A stretch of DNA of 64,000 nucleotides from Sclerotinia nivalis. Taxonomy: Eukaryota > Ascomycota > Leotiomycetes > Helotiales > Sclerotiniaceae. The stretch spans positions 2,232,001 to 2,296,000 of the forward strand of contig JAPEIS010000007.1 in the NCBI GenBank assembly GCA_029531795.1. Reading direction: 5' to 3'. A program made the translations under genes and the position numbers. Below the pieces are notes generated by a model, which worked only from the letters and a program-made list of their open reading frames with translations, made no database searches and was not told the DNA's origin. Each line of letters opens with the position of its first letter. The first letter of the stretch is position 1. Below, piece after piece: positions 9,424 to 21,531 of this stretch.

Positions 9424-12324
9424 GACGTTGCTGGCTAAGGCAGCATAAAGAGGAGCGATTAAATGTTAAGAGTTGTATATATATGACTATAAATCTGACA
9501 TGAAGAATTCAAAATATGCTCTGAATAAAAGTGGTAGGTAGGACTGTTGAGCATCTTATGTGGGTTCTCAGTCAAACCTTCACAGCTCGTCATTGTTTTT
9601 ACTTTACTAAAGCGATCGTGATTTACGGAGATCTTATCTATCTGTAGTAAGTATAGTTAGTATAAGTGCAAGTGTACTGCAACCTTGACAGCATCTTTAG
9701 CTGGATTCTTCTTAGTTTTGGTGCTATCCAGACACTAGTCTGAATGATGGTTTACTCCATTCCCCTCTCGATCTGGTAATTGATGAATGGACTTTTAAGG
9801 TTCGCTCAGTTCACGGTTGAAATGTATACACATATTAATATTGGTGATACATAATCATTCTCAAATTTCCCATTGCCATTATCATTGCCGAAACCAAAAC
9901 TTTGAAACTTTAACGGTCGACGTTCCTGCAATTGAAGTTTTGTCGTTTTCCTTCCTAGTCCAAATTCCCACCAGTAGAATAAATATGAACGCTCCACTTT
10001 TAAGACTACATACTAGCTAGTAGCTACTCAATGTACTAGAGCTATTATCCCTCAAACTACGAGATCGGATTTTTCGGATTTTAGATGACAGTTGTGCAAA
10101 TAAACATACATAATGGGAATTTGACACAGGCGCATTGTCTGCCAATACAAGTCTCCTGGATTTTATTGGAATCTGTGTCGTAACTCTCTTGGCACGACTT
10201 TGCGTTTTTGGTGTCTATCAGAGTAATTACTCTAAAGATTTATTTCAGGTTTTTTTGGAGCTTTTGATCATGCTTTAATGGCGAAGGGGAGTGAGATAAT
10301 CAAGTAAATAAATAAAAAATGCACTAGAAGACTTGTGATTAATGTTTCGATTGGACATTGGAATTGTGTAGATTATCAAAAGTTACCAACCTTGTGATGA
10401 TATGATGGGGAATGCCAAGAGCGTGGGGGATATCGCTAAGACGTCATACGTTAAAGGTACTGCACATGAGAAATCTTGAAAGGATAACTATAGTAGTGCT
10501 ACTAGTAGGATATTTGGGAGGGCATACCCGGGTTGAGAAGGATCAGGTTTTTGGGGCATGGTGGTGGATTTGGCGTCCGTTTCGTTCAATACCATTAGTG
10601 TAAATGCCCTTGGATACTTTGTGAATTGAACAATGGTATACAGAAGAGCCGTATTTCACAAGTATCCCGATACAAACAGCAAGAAAAAAGTATCGGATTA
10701 TCGCAAATGATTACTTAATAACTATTGATTGATCTCAAAACTGTGGTATACGCTAACAGCAATATCATTTCGGTCAACTAGACGTGCGTCCATCCATGCA
10801 TCCATCATCGGTACTATCCCAACTTCAACCATATTGACCAGGGTTTTCGTCAAATCTCGACTTCCTTCAACTCCTTTCCATTCCATCCAAAGCAGAAACT
10901 GGCATATGAGACCTGAATGATTGGATCACAAATGCTGAACAGAGAATAAACCAGAGAACGAATTATCTTCCATATCCCAAATCCTCGGCTCTCCTATGAA
11001 GCAGCTGACCGTCATTCCCTCTTCACTTTCATTCCTTTCCGTGCAAAGATGACATCAGAATCAGTAATTGATGCAAAACAGCATATTGAGATTGCATACC
11101 AATCGATCTCAATGTCGATCTTCTCAACCCTCAAAATCAATGTGAATTAAAGCAAATCAAAGGAGGGCGAAGACTCAACACCTGTACGTGGTGCCCTCTA
11201 CGAACCTCCAGCTCTCTATTGAGAGTCTGCAGAGCTAAGATTGAGTCATTTGATGGAATCGGATATATTGGAAGAGAGAGAGAGGGTTTTCCGATTACGA
11301 TATTCACGATGAAGGGGTTATTACGATTTTACAGTATCAATATCTTCGAAAGGATGAACGAACATCAACCCAAAATACGGACGATGGTTATAGAAGCCCT
11401 GGTTAGATTCAACATCTGCCATCGATTATTACTTCAATATGAAGTATGATACGTCTAGTAAGTCCCTTTTATTCCAGAAGGGTCTTTTCGATACGGAATT
11501 TGTTATTGTTTTATTTGCATTTTATACTTTTTTTCGATAATCGATTATCGAAAACATATTCATTTTAATACTACGATTATCACGAAACAGATAATACCAT
11601 CATCTATCAACTAATGCTATGCTCTGGGTATCGATACGATATTACGTTTTTTCCTCGATTTTACGAAAATATTTTTTGTGTATGTGTGGGTAGGGTTAGG
11701 GCCATGCCTCACTATCATTACATTCAAATGATCGATATTCCATTCGGCGGTTTCGATTATTTATATTCAAACAAAGCTGGAGATCATCACACCTAGGAAG
11801 GCATGCAAAGGAGCTAATGAATGAGTTCGAGCTGAGGAGAGTGGTGCCTTCCAGTTGCTTTTCATTAGTATGAGGACCCTTTTGCTATACTGGAGGTAAT
11901 CTTGACGGAGATGACTCTTGACCTTTGTGGGAAGTGGTGTCGGAATAGCAGATTGGGTCGAAGAAGAAGATTATATTAGTGGGATGCTTTAATTAGCAAG
12001 GGGTAGGGGGAGAGCGAGGAAGGAAAGGTTTTAGAAGATGAAGATATCGGGCTTTGTTCTCCAGTATTAGTTTTCACTTGCCCTCAATCAACATTTCAAG
12101 AATTGAAAAGAAACCCAAACTATACAAACTGTATGTTAGCTAGCATACAATTCTCTATAGCATCAATTAGGAGCTCATAAAGCCCCTAGCCGTCCTAGAT
12201 AGTCTTAGACTCAGTGTGGACGTTAAATCAATCAATCAATCAAAGCAAATCAAAGCAAATCAAATCAACCCTTTCCTCTCTATTACTCTCTCTGGTCAAG
12301 GCTTTGCCTACCAATAACCACCAA
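9424..12324. other. 2.9-kb gene-poor region
   Basis: The longest open frames are under 80 codons and carry no motif. Base composition is AT-rich from about 11450 on. The stretch contains a 24-bp perfect palindrome at 11531-11554. The part next to 9423 presumably holds the promoter of the coiled-coil gene. No RNA gene was recognised. Confidence 0.4.
11531..11554. repeat. 24-bp perfect palindrome
   Basis: The half-site TTTTCGATAATC is followed immediately by its exact reverse complement GATTATCGAAAA with no spacer. It lies in an AT-rich gene-free stretch, 0.8 kb beyond the 3' end of the SANT/Myb-like gene. It could be a dimer binding site, a cruciform-prone site or chance in AT-rich DNA. Confidence 0.8.
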
Positions 12325-13806
12325 CTAAGCAAGTCCATCCTTCCTAAACTTCCTCTCAATAAACTCCGCCTTAATCATCCTCCCCGTATAATTAAAGAAT
12401 CCAGCCTGCAATTGCAACCATTGCGTACTCCTATGTTTCTCCATCAAATACTCCAAGGTTTCGCAATCTTCCGCTGACCATATCTTATCCGGTCGAAGAC
12501 GTCCCTGCTCATTTGCACGTCCATATTCATTTGTATTTCCCTGCATACGCTCTTCATTCTCCTCTTCCTCATCATCTCTATCTCTATCCAATTCGCCGTA
12601 GGATTTGCGCTTCTTCTTCTTGTCTTGTTTTGGAGGAGGGGCGGAAGACTTGGATTTGGGTTGGTGGTAGGGACAGTCTGGTGAGATGTAAATTTCCTCT
12701 TCGGTATCTTCATTCTTGTCGACTTGTGCGGTGCACTTAATGTTCTTTTTCTTTTCAGTTTTCTTCGGCTTCTGTTCTTCCTCTTCCTGCTCATCTTCGG
12801 TTTTCTCTTGTTCTTGTAAAACTTTATATCTTGCCACCACTTCCTTTTTGCCCGTACCCAATTCTCCAGCGATGTCCTTCCATGTTTTATTTTCCTTCTT
12901 CATAGCCATGAGTTTCTCATCTTGTTCTTTGGTCCATTCATTTCCATCAACGGGTTCTACTTTTCCATCCTTATCATCTTCTTTAACCTCGGTAGGCTTC
13001 TCGGAAATCGATTCGGTTTTCTCCTTGGGAGCTGCGGCTGTGGTATCAGCGCTTGGTTCTTCAAGCTTAGTATTCTCGGATTCATCCTCGCCTTTGGATG
13101 CTTTCTTAACATCTTTATCCTTTTTCTTCTCCTTATCCTTGTCCTTGTCCTTTTCCTTGACTTCGACCTCGATGGCTACGGCCTCGGCTTCGGGTTTCTT
13201 GTCTTTGTCCTTGTCTTCGACGCTTGGAGCAGAAGCTGTTTCAGGTACAATATCAGCGGTGGGCTCTTCGGCCTTCTCGCTTTTCTTCTCTTCCACTTTC
13301 TTTCCTTCCTCTTCTTTCTGCAAAGTCAACGCATGCTCACCCTTGCCATCAGCATCCTCATTTTTCTTCGTCTCAACCATCTCCTTCTTCTCCACCACAG
13401 CACTCTCCTCAACCACCGTCTCCAAAACCTCTTCCGAAATCTTCGCCTTAACCGTGACATTCGATCCCGCACTCGCACTCCTACTCCTTCCACCTCCACT
13501 CCCCTTTCTACCCACCTTCCTCACAACCAACATCTCCACCTCACCACCCACCAATCCATCTTGATCCCGATCTTCAAGAATTACTATACTTCTCCCATTT
13601 TTATCCTTACCTGCTGTAGCCCGAATACGACTATCGCTACGAGCGCGTGTTGCTGCGGAAACATTGGGAGAGGAATTGATGGAGAGGAGAGAGCCGCCGA
13701 GTACCCAGTCAGTGAAGGAAACGTGGAGTTTACCCTTGGATTTGGGATTGGTGGTCTGGCTGGTGAGAGAGGCTTGAGTGAGAGCTGGAGAAACCATGGG
13801 TGGCAT
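12325..13806 (-). CDS. SANT/Myb-like domain protein with acidic-basic low-complexity middle
   Basis: A single-exon frame of 493 codons runs from ATG 13806. Residues near 287-330 contain EWTKEQDEKLMAMKKENKTW and then KDIAGELGTGKKEVVARY, with the spaced Trp and helix pattern of a SANT/Myb repeat. A second Myb-like block near 436-490 begins KIWSAEDCETLEYLMEKH and includes WLQLQAGFFNYTGR. Between and before them are long Lys/Glu/Asp runs with KDKDKDK-type repeats, probably disordered. A nuclear, chromatin- or DNA-associated role is likely from the domains, but no specific family member is recognised. Large antisense open frames at 12716-13821 only mirror the repeated charged codons. Confidence 0.75.
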   Translation of the reverse strand: MPPMVSPALTQASLTSQTTNPKSKGKLHVSFTDWVLGGSLLSINSSPNVSAATRARSDSRIRATAGKDKNGRSIVILEDRDQDGLVGGEVEMLVVRKVGRKGSGGGRSRSASAGSNVTVKAKISEEVLETVVEESAVVEKKEMVETKKNEDADGKGEHALTLQKEEEGKKVEEKKSEKAEEPTADIVPETASAPSVEDKDKDKKPEAEAVAIEVEVKEKDKDKDKEKKKDKDVKKASKGEDESENTKLEEPSADTTAAAPKEKTESISEKPTEVKEDDKDGKVEPVDGNEWTKEQDEKLMAMKKENKTWKDIAGELGTGKKEVVARYKVLQEQEKTEDEQEEEEQKPKKTEKKKNIKCTAQVDKNEDTEEEIYISPDCPYHQPKSKSSAPPPKQDKKKKRKSYGELDRDRDDEEEENEERMQGNTNEYGRANEQGRLRPDKIWSAEDCETLEYLMEKHRSTQWLQLQAGFFNYTGRMIKAEFIERKFRKDGLA

Positions 13807-16764
13807 GTTGGCTGTTGTTGAGAATTGATTGGGTTGTTGTGATCTTCAACTTCGATTTTAAATGAAATTTGAAGGTGGAGATTGAAAATGAGATAATTCC
13901 TGCCACAATTAAAATCTAAAAGTAATAGGATGAAAAGAGCGTCTAAATTCACCTCGCTCGATTGAATGGATTTCAATAAGAGGTGCGCGACGGGAATTGG
14001 CTCGAGAATTATTATCTCAATGAATATTGCAAGTGCTATTTTCTCTAGCATCAAAATGCGATTCTCAATGTGAGAAATATTTGGTGAATTTGCTTGATGT
14101 AGAGGTTGCAAAGTGAGATCAAAGTAGCTAGGGAATGAATTAAAAAAATTGATTGAAATTGAAAGAATTGATTTATTCTTTTTAATGCAATAGAGAAGTT
14201 GACCTGGTCGCAAAGAAACAATGAAGGTAAGATCTTTGCAAAGAGATTTGTTTTGCTTGCCCTTGTATTTGGCTATTACTGTTGTTTTTGTTGTTTTTTG
14301 TTGGAGGATGGGGAAGAAATTAGAAGAAGTTGTAGACTGGAAAGAAAGAAATTTACTCTTGAGATTCCAAATTCCAAATTTCAATTGTTTTGTCTTGCTG
14401 TGAGAAATATCGGCTGCGCGACCGCCAATATGAGTTGAAGCTTTTGACCAACAAATTAGCCATGCGTCCTGTGAGGTGTGGTGAAAGTGAAGATTGAACA
14501 TGAGTGAAAGAAGAAAAGATTATTGTATGAGACCTGCGTGTTCATCGTCAAATTGAATTATAAAATAGTGGATATCAATACCTTAAGGAAGAGGATAGTC
14601 CATAGGGAATGAGAAGTAGTTGTTTGAGAGTTATTTTATGAGGAACAGCATGAGAGGTTATACATTATTTACTTTATTATCCTAACTTTATGATGGTAGT
14701 TTTCCTCTCTACCTCAACAAACTAGTAGATATTCCCATTGGGAAATGTTCAAGTATAACACAGCCATGAGGTCACTTACCAACCATGATAAGTCTGGGCC
14801 TGCGGAAACCACCATTTAGATGTTGGAGACTTCCGTCATAATAACGTAGATATTTAAAGAAGCAGATTTGCATCAGTGCACATATGAATGACATCCAGCA
14901 TGAATGAAAGGGTCGAGTCAGTGTAGTGCCAGAAGAAAGATCTGTATACCGCTGGCTCTAGAGAGTAATTGTTTGGTGTTATGCAAGAAATGAGCTGTAA
15001 ATGATGCTGCATCACATCAAAGAGAACCGTAGGAATCATATTACTAAAAAAGATCTCCGGTCAACTTGGTAAACGAGGTTGGCCTTCTGGCTAGCTTACT
15101 TATCTTCTTATTATAGGTAGAGAAAGATGTTCTAGTGGATAAATGGGATCTGCGATGTGATGGTGATGAGCTTGTAGGCCGCCAGAACTGGCTAATTTGC
15201 GGTGAAATTTGAGGTCTATTGGAAGTAAGCATCGTGGTCAGTAACATTCGCCCTGGAATCTATGGGTGACGTTGTACTCACCGAGTACATGAGTGTTATA
15301 TGGACGGCAAATTTAGCCTTCTACTCTCTTGAGAGTCAACTGTTTGGATTACATGTACAAATTCGGGATGATACTATTTAAGTGTAGCACACATAACACT
15401 GTTTTGTTGCATTAGCGAGAATAAAGAGTGCGATATATGCACCACGTTGATATGAGCAACTTCCGTGCTGGAGAAAATGCTGGTGTCGCGTGGTCGATCA
15501 TGGATTGATGAGCCACATCCCCAGAGACCCCAGTAAGTATGTTAAACAAGCTGTCGTTGTGAAAATAGAGGAGTCCAATTGAAATGTGGCAAGCAGTGAC
15601 TTCTTGACCGCAGCACGCCCTGTTTTGAATTTAAGTCTCTCTATGAGCATGAAAACTTAGGTTAGTGTCCTGTTGATCTGCTACCCACAAGTTGATAATG
15701 ATGTAAGTGGGCGCGATGCAACATGAAATAGTCAAGATCTCGTATAAGACAGTGAACGCTTAACGTGGAAGGAAACTCGAGCAGTACAAGGAAACTCGTG
15801 TAGATAAATCCCAAGTCAAAGCAAGAGGTATGAAAGAGGCGCAGCCACATGAATAGGGTCAGTGAGACAGACGCGTATCCTCGTATGTTTGCCTGTTGAA
15901 CGACCTTGAAGTAAACCCGCCCACCATGCCTCCCGACGCTTGGAGTAAGCAATCAACATGGAGCGGAAGAATTCAGCCGCGTAAAAATCTGACAGGGCTT
16001 GTCATACCATATCTGAGTGCGATGCTTAGGCCCCTTTGGAATGATACCCCACTTCTGGACAAGCCTTAAACCCCGGATGATGTTTGGATCTGTAGCCAAG
16101 CGGTCGAAGAGGAAAGCTTGATACGAGTTTAAATGCTTGTTTTAACTATACGATTAATCCTGGCACAGTACAGGCACGATAAGCTTTCGTAATAAGGCTG
16201 ACCGCCATCAAGCACAAATCGGGGATGTCGCCGCAATGTAAATCTTTTCTAATCTTACAAATGGCAATCAATTCTCACCTTGATGATCAACAGCCATTAC
16301 CATACGCTTTGGGAATTCCCCAAGGAACTGATTCATCTTTGATTAAGAACGTATCTGAGATCAATAAAAGCGTGGAGCAGAACTGTTGAAAGTATGATCC
16401 AATATAGAAAAGAAGCCAAAACAACTACATATTCCCGCGGATTATGCAGATCAATGCTAGGCCAGTCTACATCAAGTTAGGATTCCTGAGTAAGTAAGGG
16501 GCAGACAAGCTGAGATCATTAGAGTGGAAGTAAGGAGATATGAATACGAGTTTTGTAGCCAGTGTCATATTTTGGCTTCAGCTCGCGTATGAAGTGTGAT
16601 CTCATGAAGGATTTCTGCGGAATTCCTCGGATGTATTGGACCGAGAAAGGCACATAAAAGCACTGGGAGCCCCAAAAGAAACTCCTCTATTACCACACAC
16701 CCTTAAACATTCGGACAACCCGTTTAGCATCAAACCAGGCGTTCAATACATACCAAAATTCAAA
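13807..16764. other. 3-kb intergenic region
   Basis: No gene is supported. Open frames of 60-100 codons on both strands lack motifs. The segment next to 13806 should hold the promoter of the SANT/Myb-like gene; the last few hundred bases before 16765 should hold that of the secreted protein gene. Confidence 0.4.
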
Positions 16765-17241
16765 ATGGCAAAATTTCAAACTCTCGTCGCAGCGATGATC
16801 TTTAGGTGAGAGGCAAACCCCCCCTGTTCCCCTATAAACTAGACGGTCTTTGCAACTCCAACTAACTCACGTTTCACATCTAGCGGCGCTGCACTCGCAG
16901 CACCACAAGGTGGCCCAATACAAGGGTTGACATCGTGCTTCACATACACCACAACTGTCCCATACACTAAGCCCCGTATGTAGAACTGAAACATGACCCT
17001 TTAATATTATTGGATGTCTGAGTAGAACTGATAATGAATAGATTCATGCCCGTTGCAGACAATTTGTCCTGTGCATCCTCATTGCCTTGTGCTTGAGGTC
17101 AGCACGATCACTATCCCGGCCCCAAACAAATTATGCCCAACTACACCAACGGTGACGGCAACAGAACCAATTACTTGCCCAACTTGCCAAAAAGGCTGCC
17201 TTACGCGGCTCGAGACTGTTACAACAACCTTGGCAGCATAA
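16765..17241 (+). CDS. Small secreted cysteine-rich protein, 110 residues
   Basis: Three exons, 16765-16805, 16884-16975 and 17042-17241, join through GTGAGA and GTATGT donors with TAG acceptors into 111 codons including the stop. The first 19 residues (MAKFQTLVAAMIFSGAALA) form a clear signal peptide with an ALA-A cleavage site. The mature protein has eight cysteines (32, 47, 53, 59, 76, 90, 93, 97), including a C-P-T-C-Q-K-G-C group, and is rich in Thr and Pro. Size, secretion signal and even cysteine number fit the broad class of fungal small secreted proteins and candidate effectors. I recognise no family. The first intron falls inside the signal-peptide codons. The gene stands alone between the SANT/Myb-like gene and uL1. 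Confidence 0.75.
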
Positions 17242-18042
17242 AAGATCTTCCAAACAAAGGGGTTTCAATAGTCTGGGTTGTACTCCAACGATGAGTTAGT
17301 TTCGGTATCGATATCGCTTGGAATGACTGTATAAAAAGCTTTCGGACCCGGAAGGTAGTCCGAACTATTGAAACTCATGCTCAGAGATGTCGAATGGAAA
17401 ACTTGGCTGAATTCTGGAGTGTATGGCCATGACCTTGGAAGGATTGTTGCTTGATTGATGGCGCAGAATACATCCATTTGTTTAAATTTTCTGGCAATGA
17501 AATAGAGAATTGTCACACAGGACGTGCATTTGAATCAGTAATCCAGTAATCCAGTAGTACCAATAGCAGTTCAGTCAATTCGTTTGCTGCTTATCCACTC
17601 GGAAAATGCTTGTTTGAGCTCTATGTATGTGACTTGAGGAACCAAAGACACTCTGACATCTAGATTGATACTGGTTTGGTAATCAAAGGAACCCTCCACA
17701 TTAAGGTTGGACCAGTATCACTAGATCTAGGTGGCATCGATAGGTTTTGCAATGGTACCACGAACAGTATGAATGATCGATATATTAACCGAGGACATCA
17801 GAGTAGATGTTAATTTAAGAAATTCTGCATATAGAATTCTAATAGTTTGCTTTTCTTTAATTGGGTAGCGATTAGCCGTGCTGTGATTGGATAGTGGTAT
17901 AGTACGTGGATCCTCGCTAAAAGTTCGAACAATTCCCCACCATCTCACAATTTCGAAAATTTTAATCTTCAACTTATTATCGACAAACTTACGCAAATCC
18001 TCACCATTAGAACTTCATCAATTCTACTGGAAGACTGTCATC
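17242..18042. other. Intergenic region upstream of the uL1 gene
   Basis: No gene is supported. It should contain the 3' end of the secreted-protein transcript and the promoter of the ribosomal protein gene. Open frames of 83-89 codons on the minus strand have no motif. Confidence 0.4.
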
Positions 18043-18898
18043 ATGTCTAAAATCACAGTCGGTATGTTTGTTCTATCTCGCAGTTCTTCGGGAATAAGCA
18101 TCTCGTCGAGAGAATCAATTAAAACAAATACTAACTTTTTCGCCTCACAGCCGGAGTGCGTACCAACGTACAAAGTCTTCTTGAGTACTCTCTTGAGACC
18201 AAGAAGAGAAACTTCCTCGAGACCGTTGAACTCCAAATCGGCCTCAAGAACTATGACCCCCAACGTGACAAGCGTTTCTCCGGAACCGTACGTCTCCCAG
18301 TCGTTCCCCGCCCAAACATGAGCATCTGGTATGTCCACGAAATCGAATATATATAATATGGGAGGCAAAGGCTGATGATAGATAGCATTCTCGGTGATCA
18401 ACACGATATCGATCGTGCCAAGCACGGTGGTGTCGATGCCATGTCCGCCGATGACTTGAAGAAGCTCAACAAGAACAAGAAGTTGATCAAGAAGCTCGCA
18501 CGCAAGTACGATGCTTTCGTCGCATCCGACACCTTGATCAAGCAAATTCCTCGTCTCTTGGGTCCCGGTCTTTCCAAGGGTTAGTTTTATCCCTTCTCGA
18601 TCCTGGGTATTTTTTACTAATATTTCTTTTCACAGCTGGTAAATTCCCAACCCCAGTCTCCCACAACGAAGATCTTACCGGTAAGATCAACGAAGTCAAG
18701 TCCACCATCAAGTTCCAATTGAAGAAGGTCTTGTGTATGGGTGTTGCTGTCGGAAACGTCGAGATGACTGAGGATCAATTGATCTCCAACATCATGTTGG
18801 CCATCAACTACCTCGTCTCTTTGTTGAAGAAGGGATGGCAAAACGTTGGCAGCTTGACCATCAAGGCATCTATGTCTCCACCCAAGCGCCTCTACTAG
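18043..18898 (+). CDS. RPL1: 60S ribosomal protein uL1 (L10a)
   Basis: Four exons, 18043-18061, 18151-18328, 18386-18579 and 18636-18898, give 217 residues, the usual eukaryotic uL1 length. The protein starts [20 protein letters not shown] and contains [20 protein letters not shown], then [47 protein letters not shown] and the ending SMSPPKRLY, all diagnostic for uL1. It forms the mobile L1 stalk of the large ribosomal subunit and helps tRNA leave the E site. Borders follow GT-AG and all phases agree. An intron placed a few codons after the start is common in fungal ribosomal protein genes. The symbol follows yeast RPL1. Confidence 0.96.
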
Positions 18899-21531
18899 AT
18901 TACTCTTCTCTTCATTGAGCAAGTAGTAAGGATTGCAGGTAGCTAGATGAAAACTCAATACAAGCAATAAACTTTCTACGACCAATGATATTTCTGTGCC
19001 ACGAGTGATGTTGAGAATTGATACGATACAAAGTCTCATAATTTTGATTATAATCGTAAATATTGACAATGTCACTATCCTACTTTGCTTCCGAGTGTTT
19101 GCCGTGTCTTTGGCATTTCCACACAATAACCTGCCAGATCAATCCGGCTCGCTGGCTTCCGAGAAGATAAATATTCTCATCTCGGTCTCCTTGCAAACCC
19201 GACCTGAACTTACGATTATTGACGCAGCTGTAGCGTAGACACAACTACCATCGCACGAAATCTCTGAAAGGACATACATGTATGCAGACTCCAGAGGCTG
19301 CAGAGCAAATATTGTGCTGAATCTGAAATTCCAGTTCCTTGGCTCTTAAGTATGGAGAGCATGCAGTGAATATTTCACGAGGGAGTACAACATGTTCATA
19401 GACTACTTGCATGCCCGTTGCTGGGAGGGAAATCGGAGACGAAAACCGAACTACGAGATATGCAGTGCAGAAATGTTGGGAGCACACAACTTCGAAAAAT
19501 CAATCACCATCTCACAAACTATTTGATATTACGGGGAATTTTAACCATCATACCACAAACACAGCAGCCATAAAGCCACGTAGATAGAGTCAAAACACAA
19601 GCGCACAAAAAAGTAATTGAATCCACCATAGAAATCCTTTTACAAGATCGTACGCAATGTGCGTCTTTACTACAAATGTGATTGCATAGAGTAAAGTATG
19701 TAGAGACCACCCCACAGTCAAAATCCGATAGAATCGTCGAAGACGGCTGATAAGGAAGAGTGTTCACCTTCTCTCAAGGGGGCCGGGAACGGAAGAAAAC
19801 CCAACTTTTACTTCGAAGAAGTAAAGGATAACCCTCAGCAAGTCGCCGTAGCGAAGCCCCCATGTAAATGTTATAAGTATTAATTATAACCTCTACTGAT
19901 GATGAAGAAGAAAAGAAGAAGGGTATCGGGAGGTGAGCGAGATATTTATATTAAAAAAATTTCCATTAGCTTTTTTAGCGCGCTTTTGATTCAGTTTGTC
20001 ATGTTTGCTCTAAACAAATATTTGATGTGATACACGTGATTTTGGTGTCACGTTTTCTGTGTAACCCAAAATATCAATTCTTTTAAAACACATTTCCCCT
20101 CATTTGTCGAACCACAAGCAAAAGTACACAAGTCAGCCTCATATACAGGTATTCATATCATTCAATTCCGAGTCCCGAGAGAGAGGCTCCTCCATGTTTG
20201 TAGACTCAGACAACCGCTTGTCAAATGAGTGTCAATCAATCTCAATTCTCTGGAGGTCTAAACTCACTCATGTTGATACCAGAGTATGCGGAGCTGCATC
20301 ACTTCCTTGGAAATGTCACACATAACTTTTCCCAGCTTTCTAATTATTTGTTGTCTACTTTTCGTCTCTGCATCACGATAATGTTCAACGGTGATGCTCC
20401 ATCTGTCAATGGACACCTGCTTTGACATAGGATGCTCTTATCCGTCATTCTATTGTGCATTTTTTACCTCAATGCTTGGCCAGGATCTCTCAATTCCACC
20501 CATTACTCTTCATAGGGTGTTTATCAAGCCATCACAAAGGAAGCATGGACCATATCTTTCTACAGTTCCTTTGTGCTTGATGGTGACCAAAGCATGCCAA
20601 GTCGCTCTCCCATTGGTCTGACTTGTGGATTTAGACCCTTGATGAAATTGGGCATGTACACCCGAGTACAAAGGCACCCAAAGAATTCTCCTAGGCAAAT
20701 ACCATTTCAGTACATCTAAGTAGTACTTAAAACCCCCTCTTTTGGTTCCACGACAAATAATCCGTACACAACACCCGGGTCCTCATTATCAAATTTGTCT
20801 TGGCTATAGATTACCATTTACTCTGACTACTTTATTTTAATTCCAGAAGTTATGTTATTTTTGGATTCTTGGATTTTGATAATCATTAATTGTCTAGCTT
20901 TGTCAGTTTAGTCGTTTCGATTATTCATGTCCCGCATGAGGTTGTGCATGGATTGGGTCATATCATCGCTTAGATCAATTTCTTCTTTTCGCCCATCCCT
21001 CAGTAATCCAGTGAATGGGTGAGCATTGGTTACTAATGGTTTTGGTTGATCATTCATTAGTAACAACTACACACATATATATATATTTCCGGTGTAGGGG
21101 ATCTATGTGACGCCCTTTATTTTGACGACCCACGCCTTTTGTACAACAAGCACATCATATTTGGTTCCTTTTCTTTTCAGCACAGCATATTTCTGGCAGG
21201 GTGATGCATATCTGAAGATTCAAGATTTTGCGCATTGTCAATTTTGAGGAGTCTGAAGACGAATTATCATCGCATATCTTCATACAACCCATTTTTTTTT
21301 CCTTTTTGCTTTTTATTCAGTTAATTGCGAAAATAAATGGAGATCGAAGAGAAGAAATTATCTTCCTCCCCATCCTTACATATACCACACATCTACAAAA
21401 CCATTCACGGATCGATTCGAGATTTTTGATCACCGCCACATTGGAGGTGTAGAAGCAGGAAAGTTCAGTGAAGACAATCATCAGATCATCCAAACTCAAC
21501 CCTCAAAAAGCCAAAAATAAATTTCGATAAT
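18899..21531. other. 2.6-kb intergenic region
   Basis: Only short motif-free open frames are visible. The first 200 bases should be the uL1 3' untranslated region. The last few hundred bases are pyrimidine-rich and precede the MFS transporter start at 21532, so they are its likely promoter and leader. No RNA gene or mobile element recognised. Confidence 0.4.

Noticed and set aside
12716..13821. Long plus-strand open frames of 282 and 299 codons
   Set aside because: They lie antisense to the SANT/Myb-like gene and mirror its repeated Lys/Glu codons, giving only Ser/Phe/Leu-rich low-complexity text.
16090..16110. TAGCCAAGCGGT resembling a tRNA A box
   Set aside because: It misses the consensus at the last base and no B box (GGTTCGANNCC) or cloverleaf follows.
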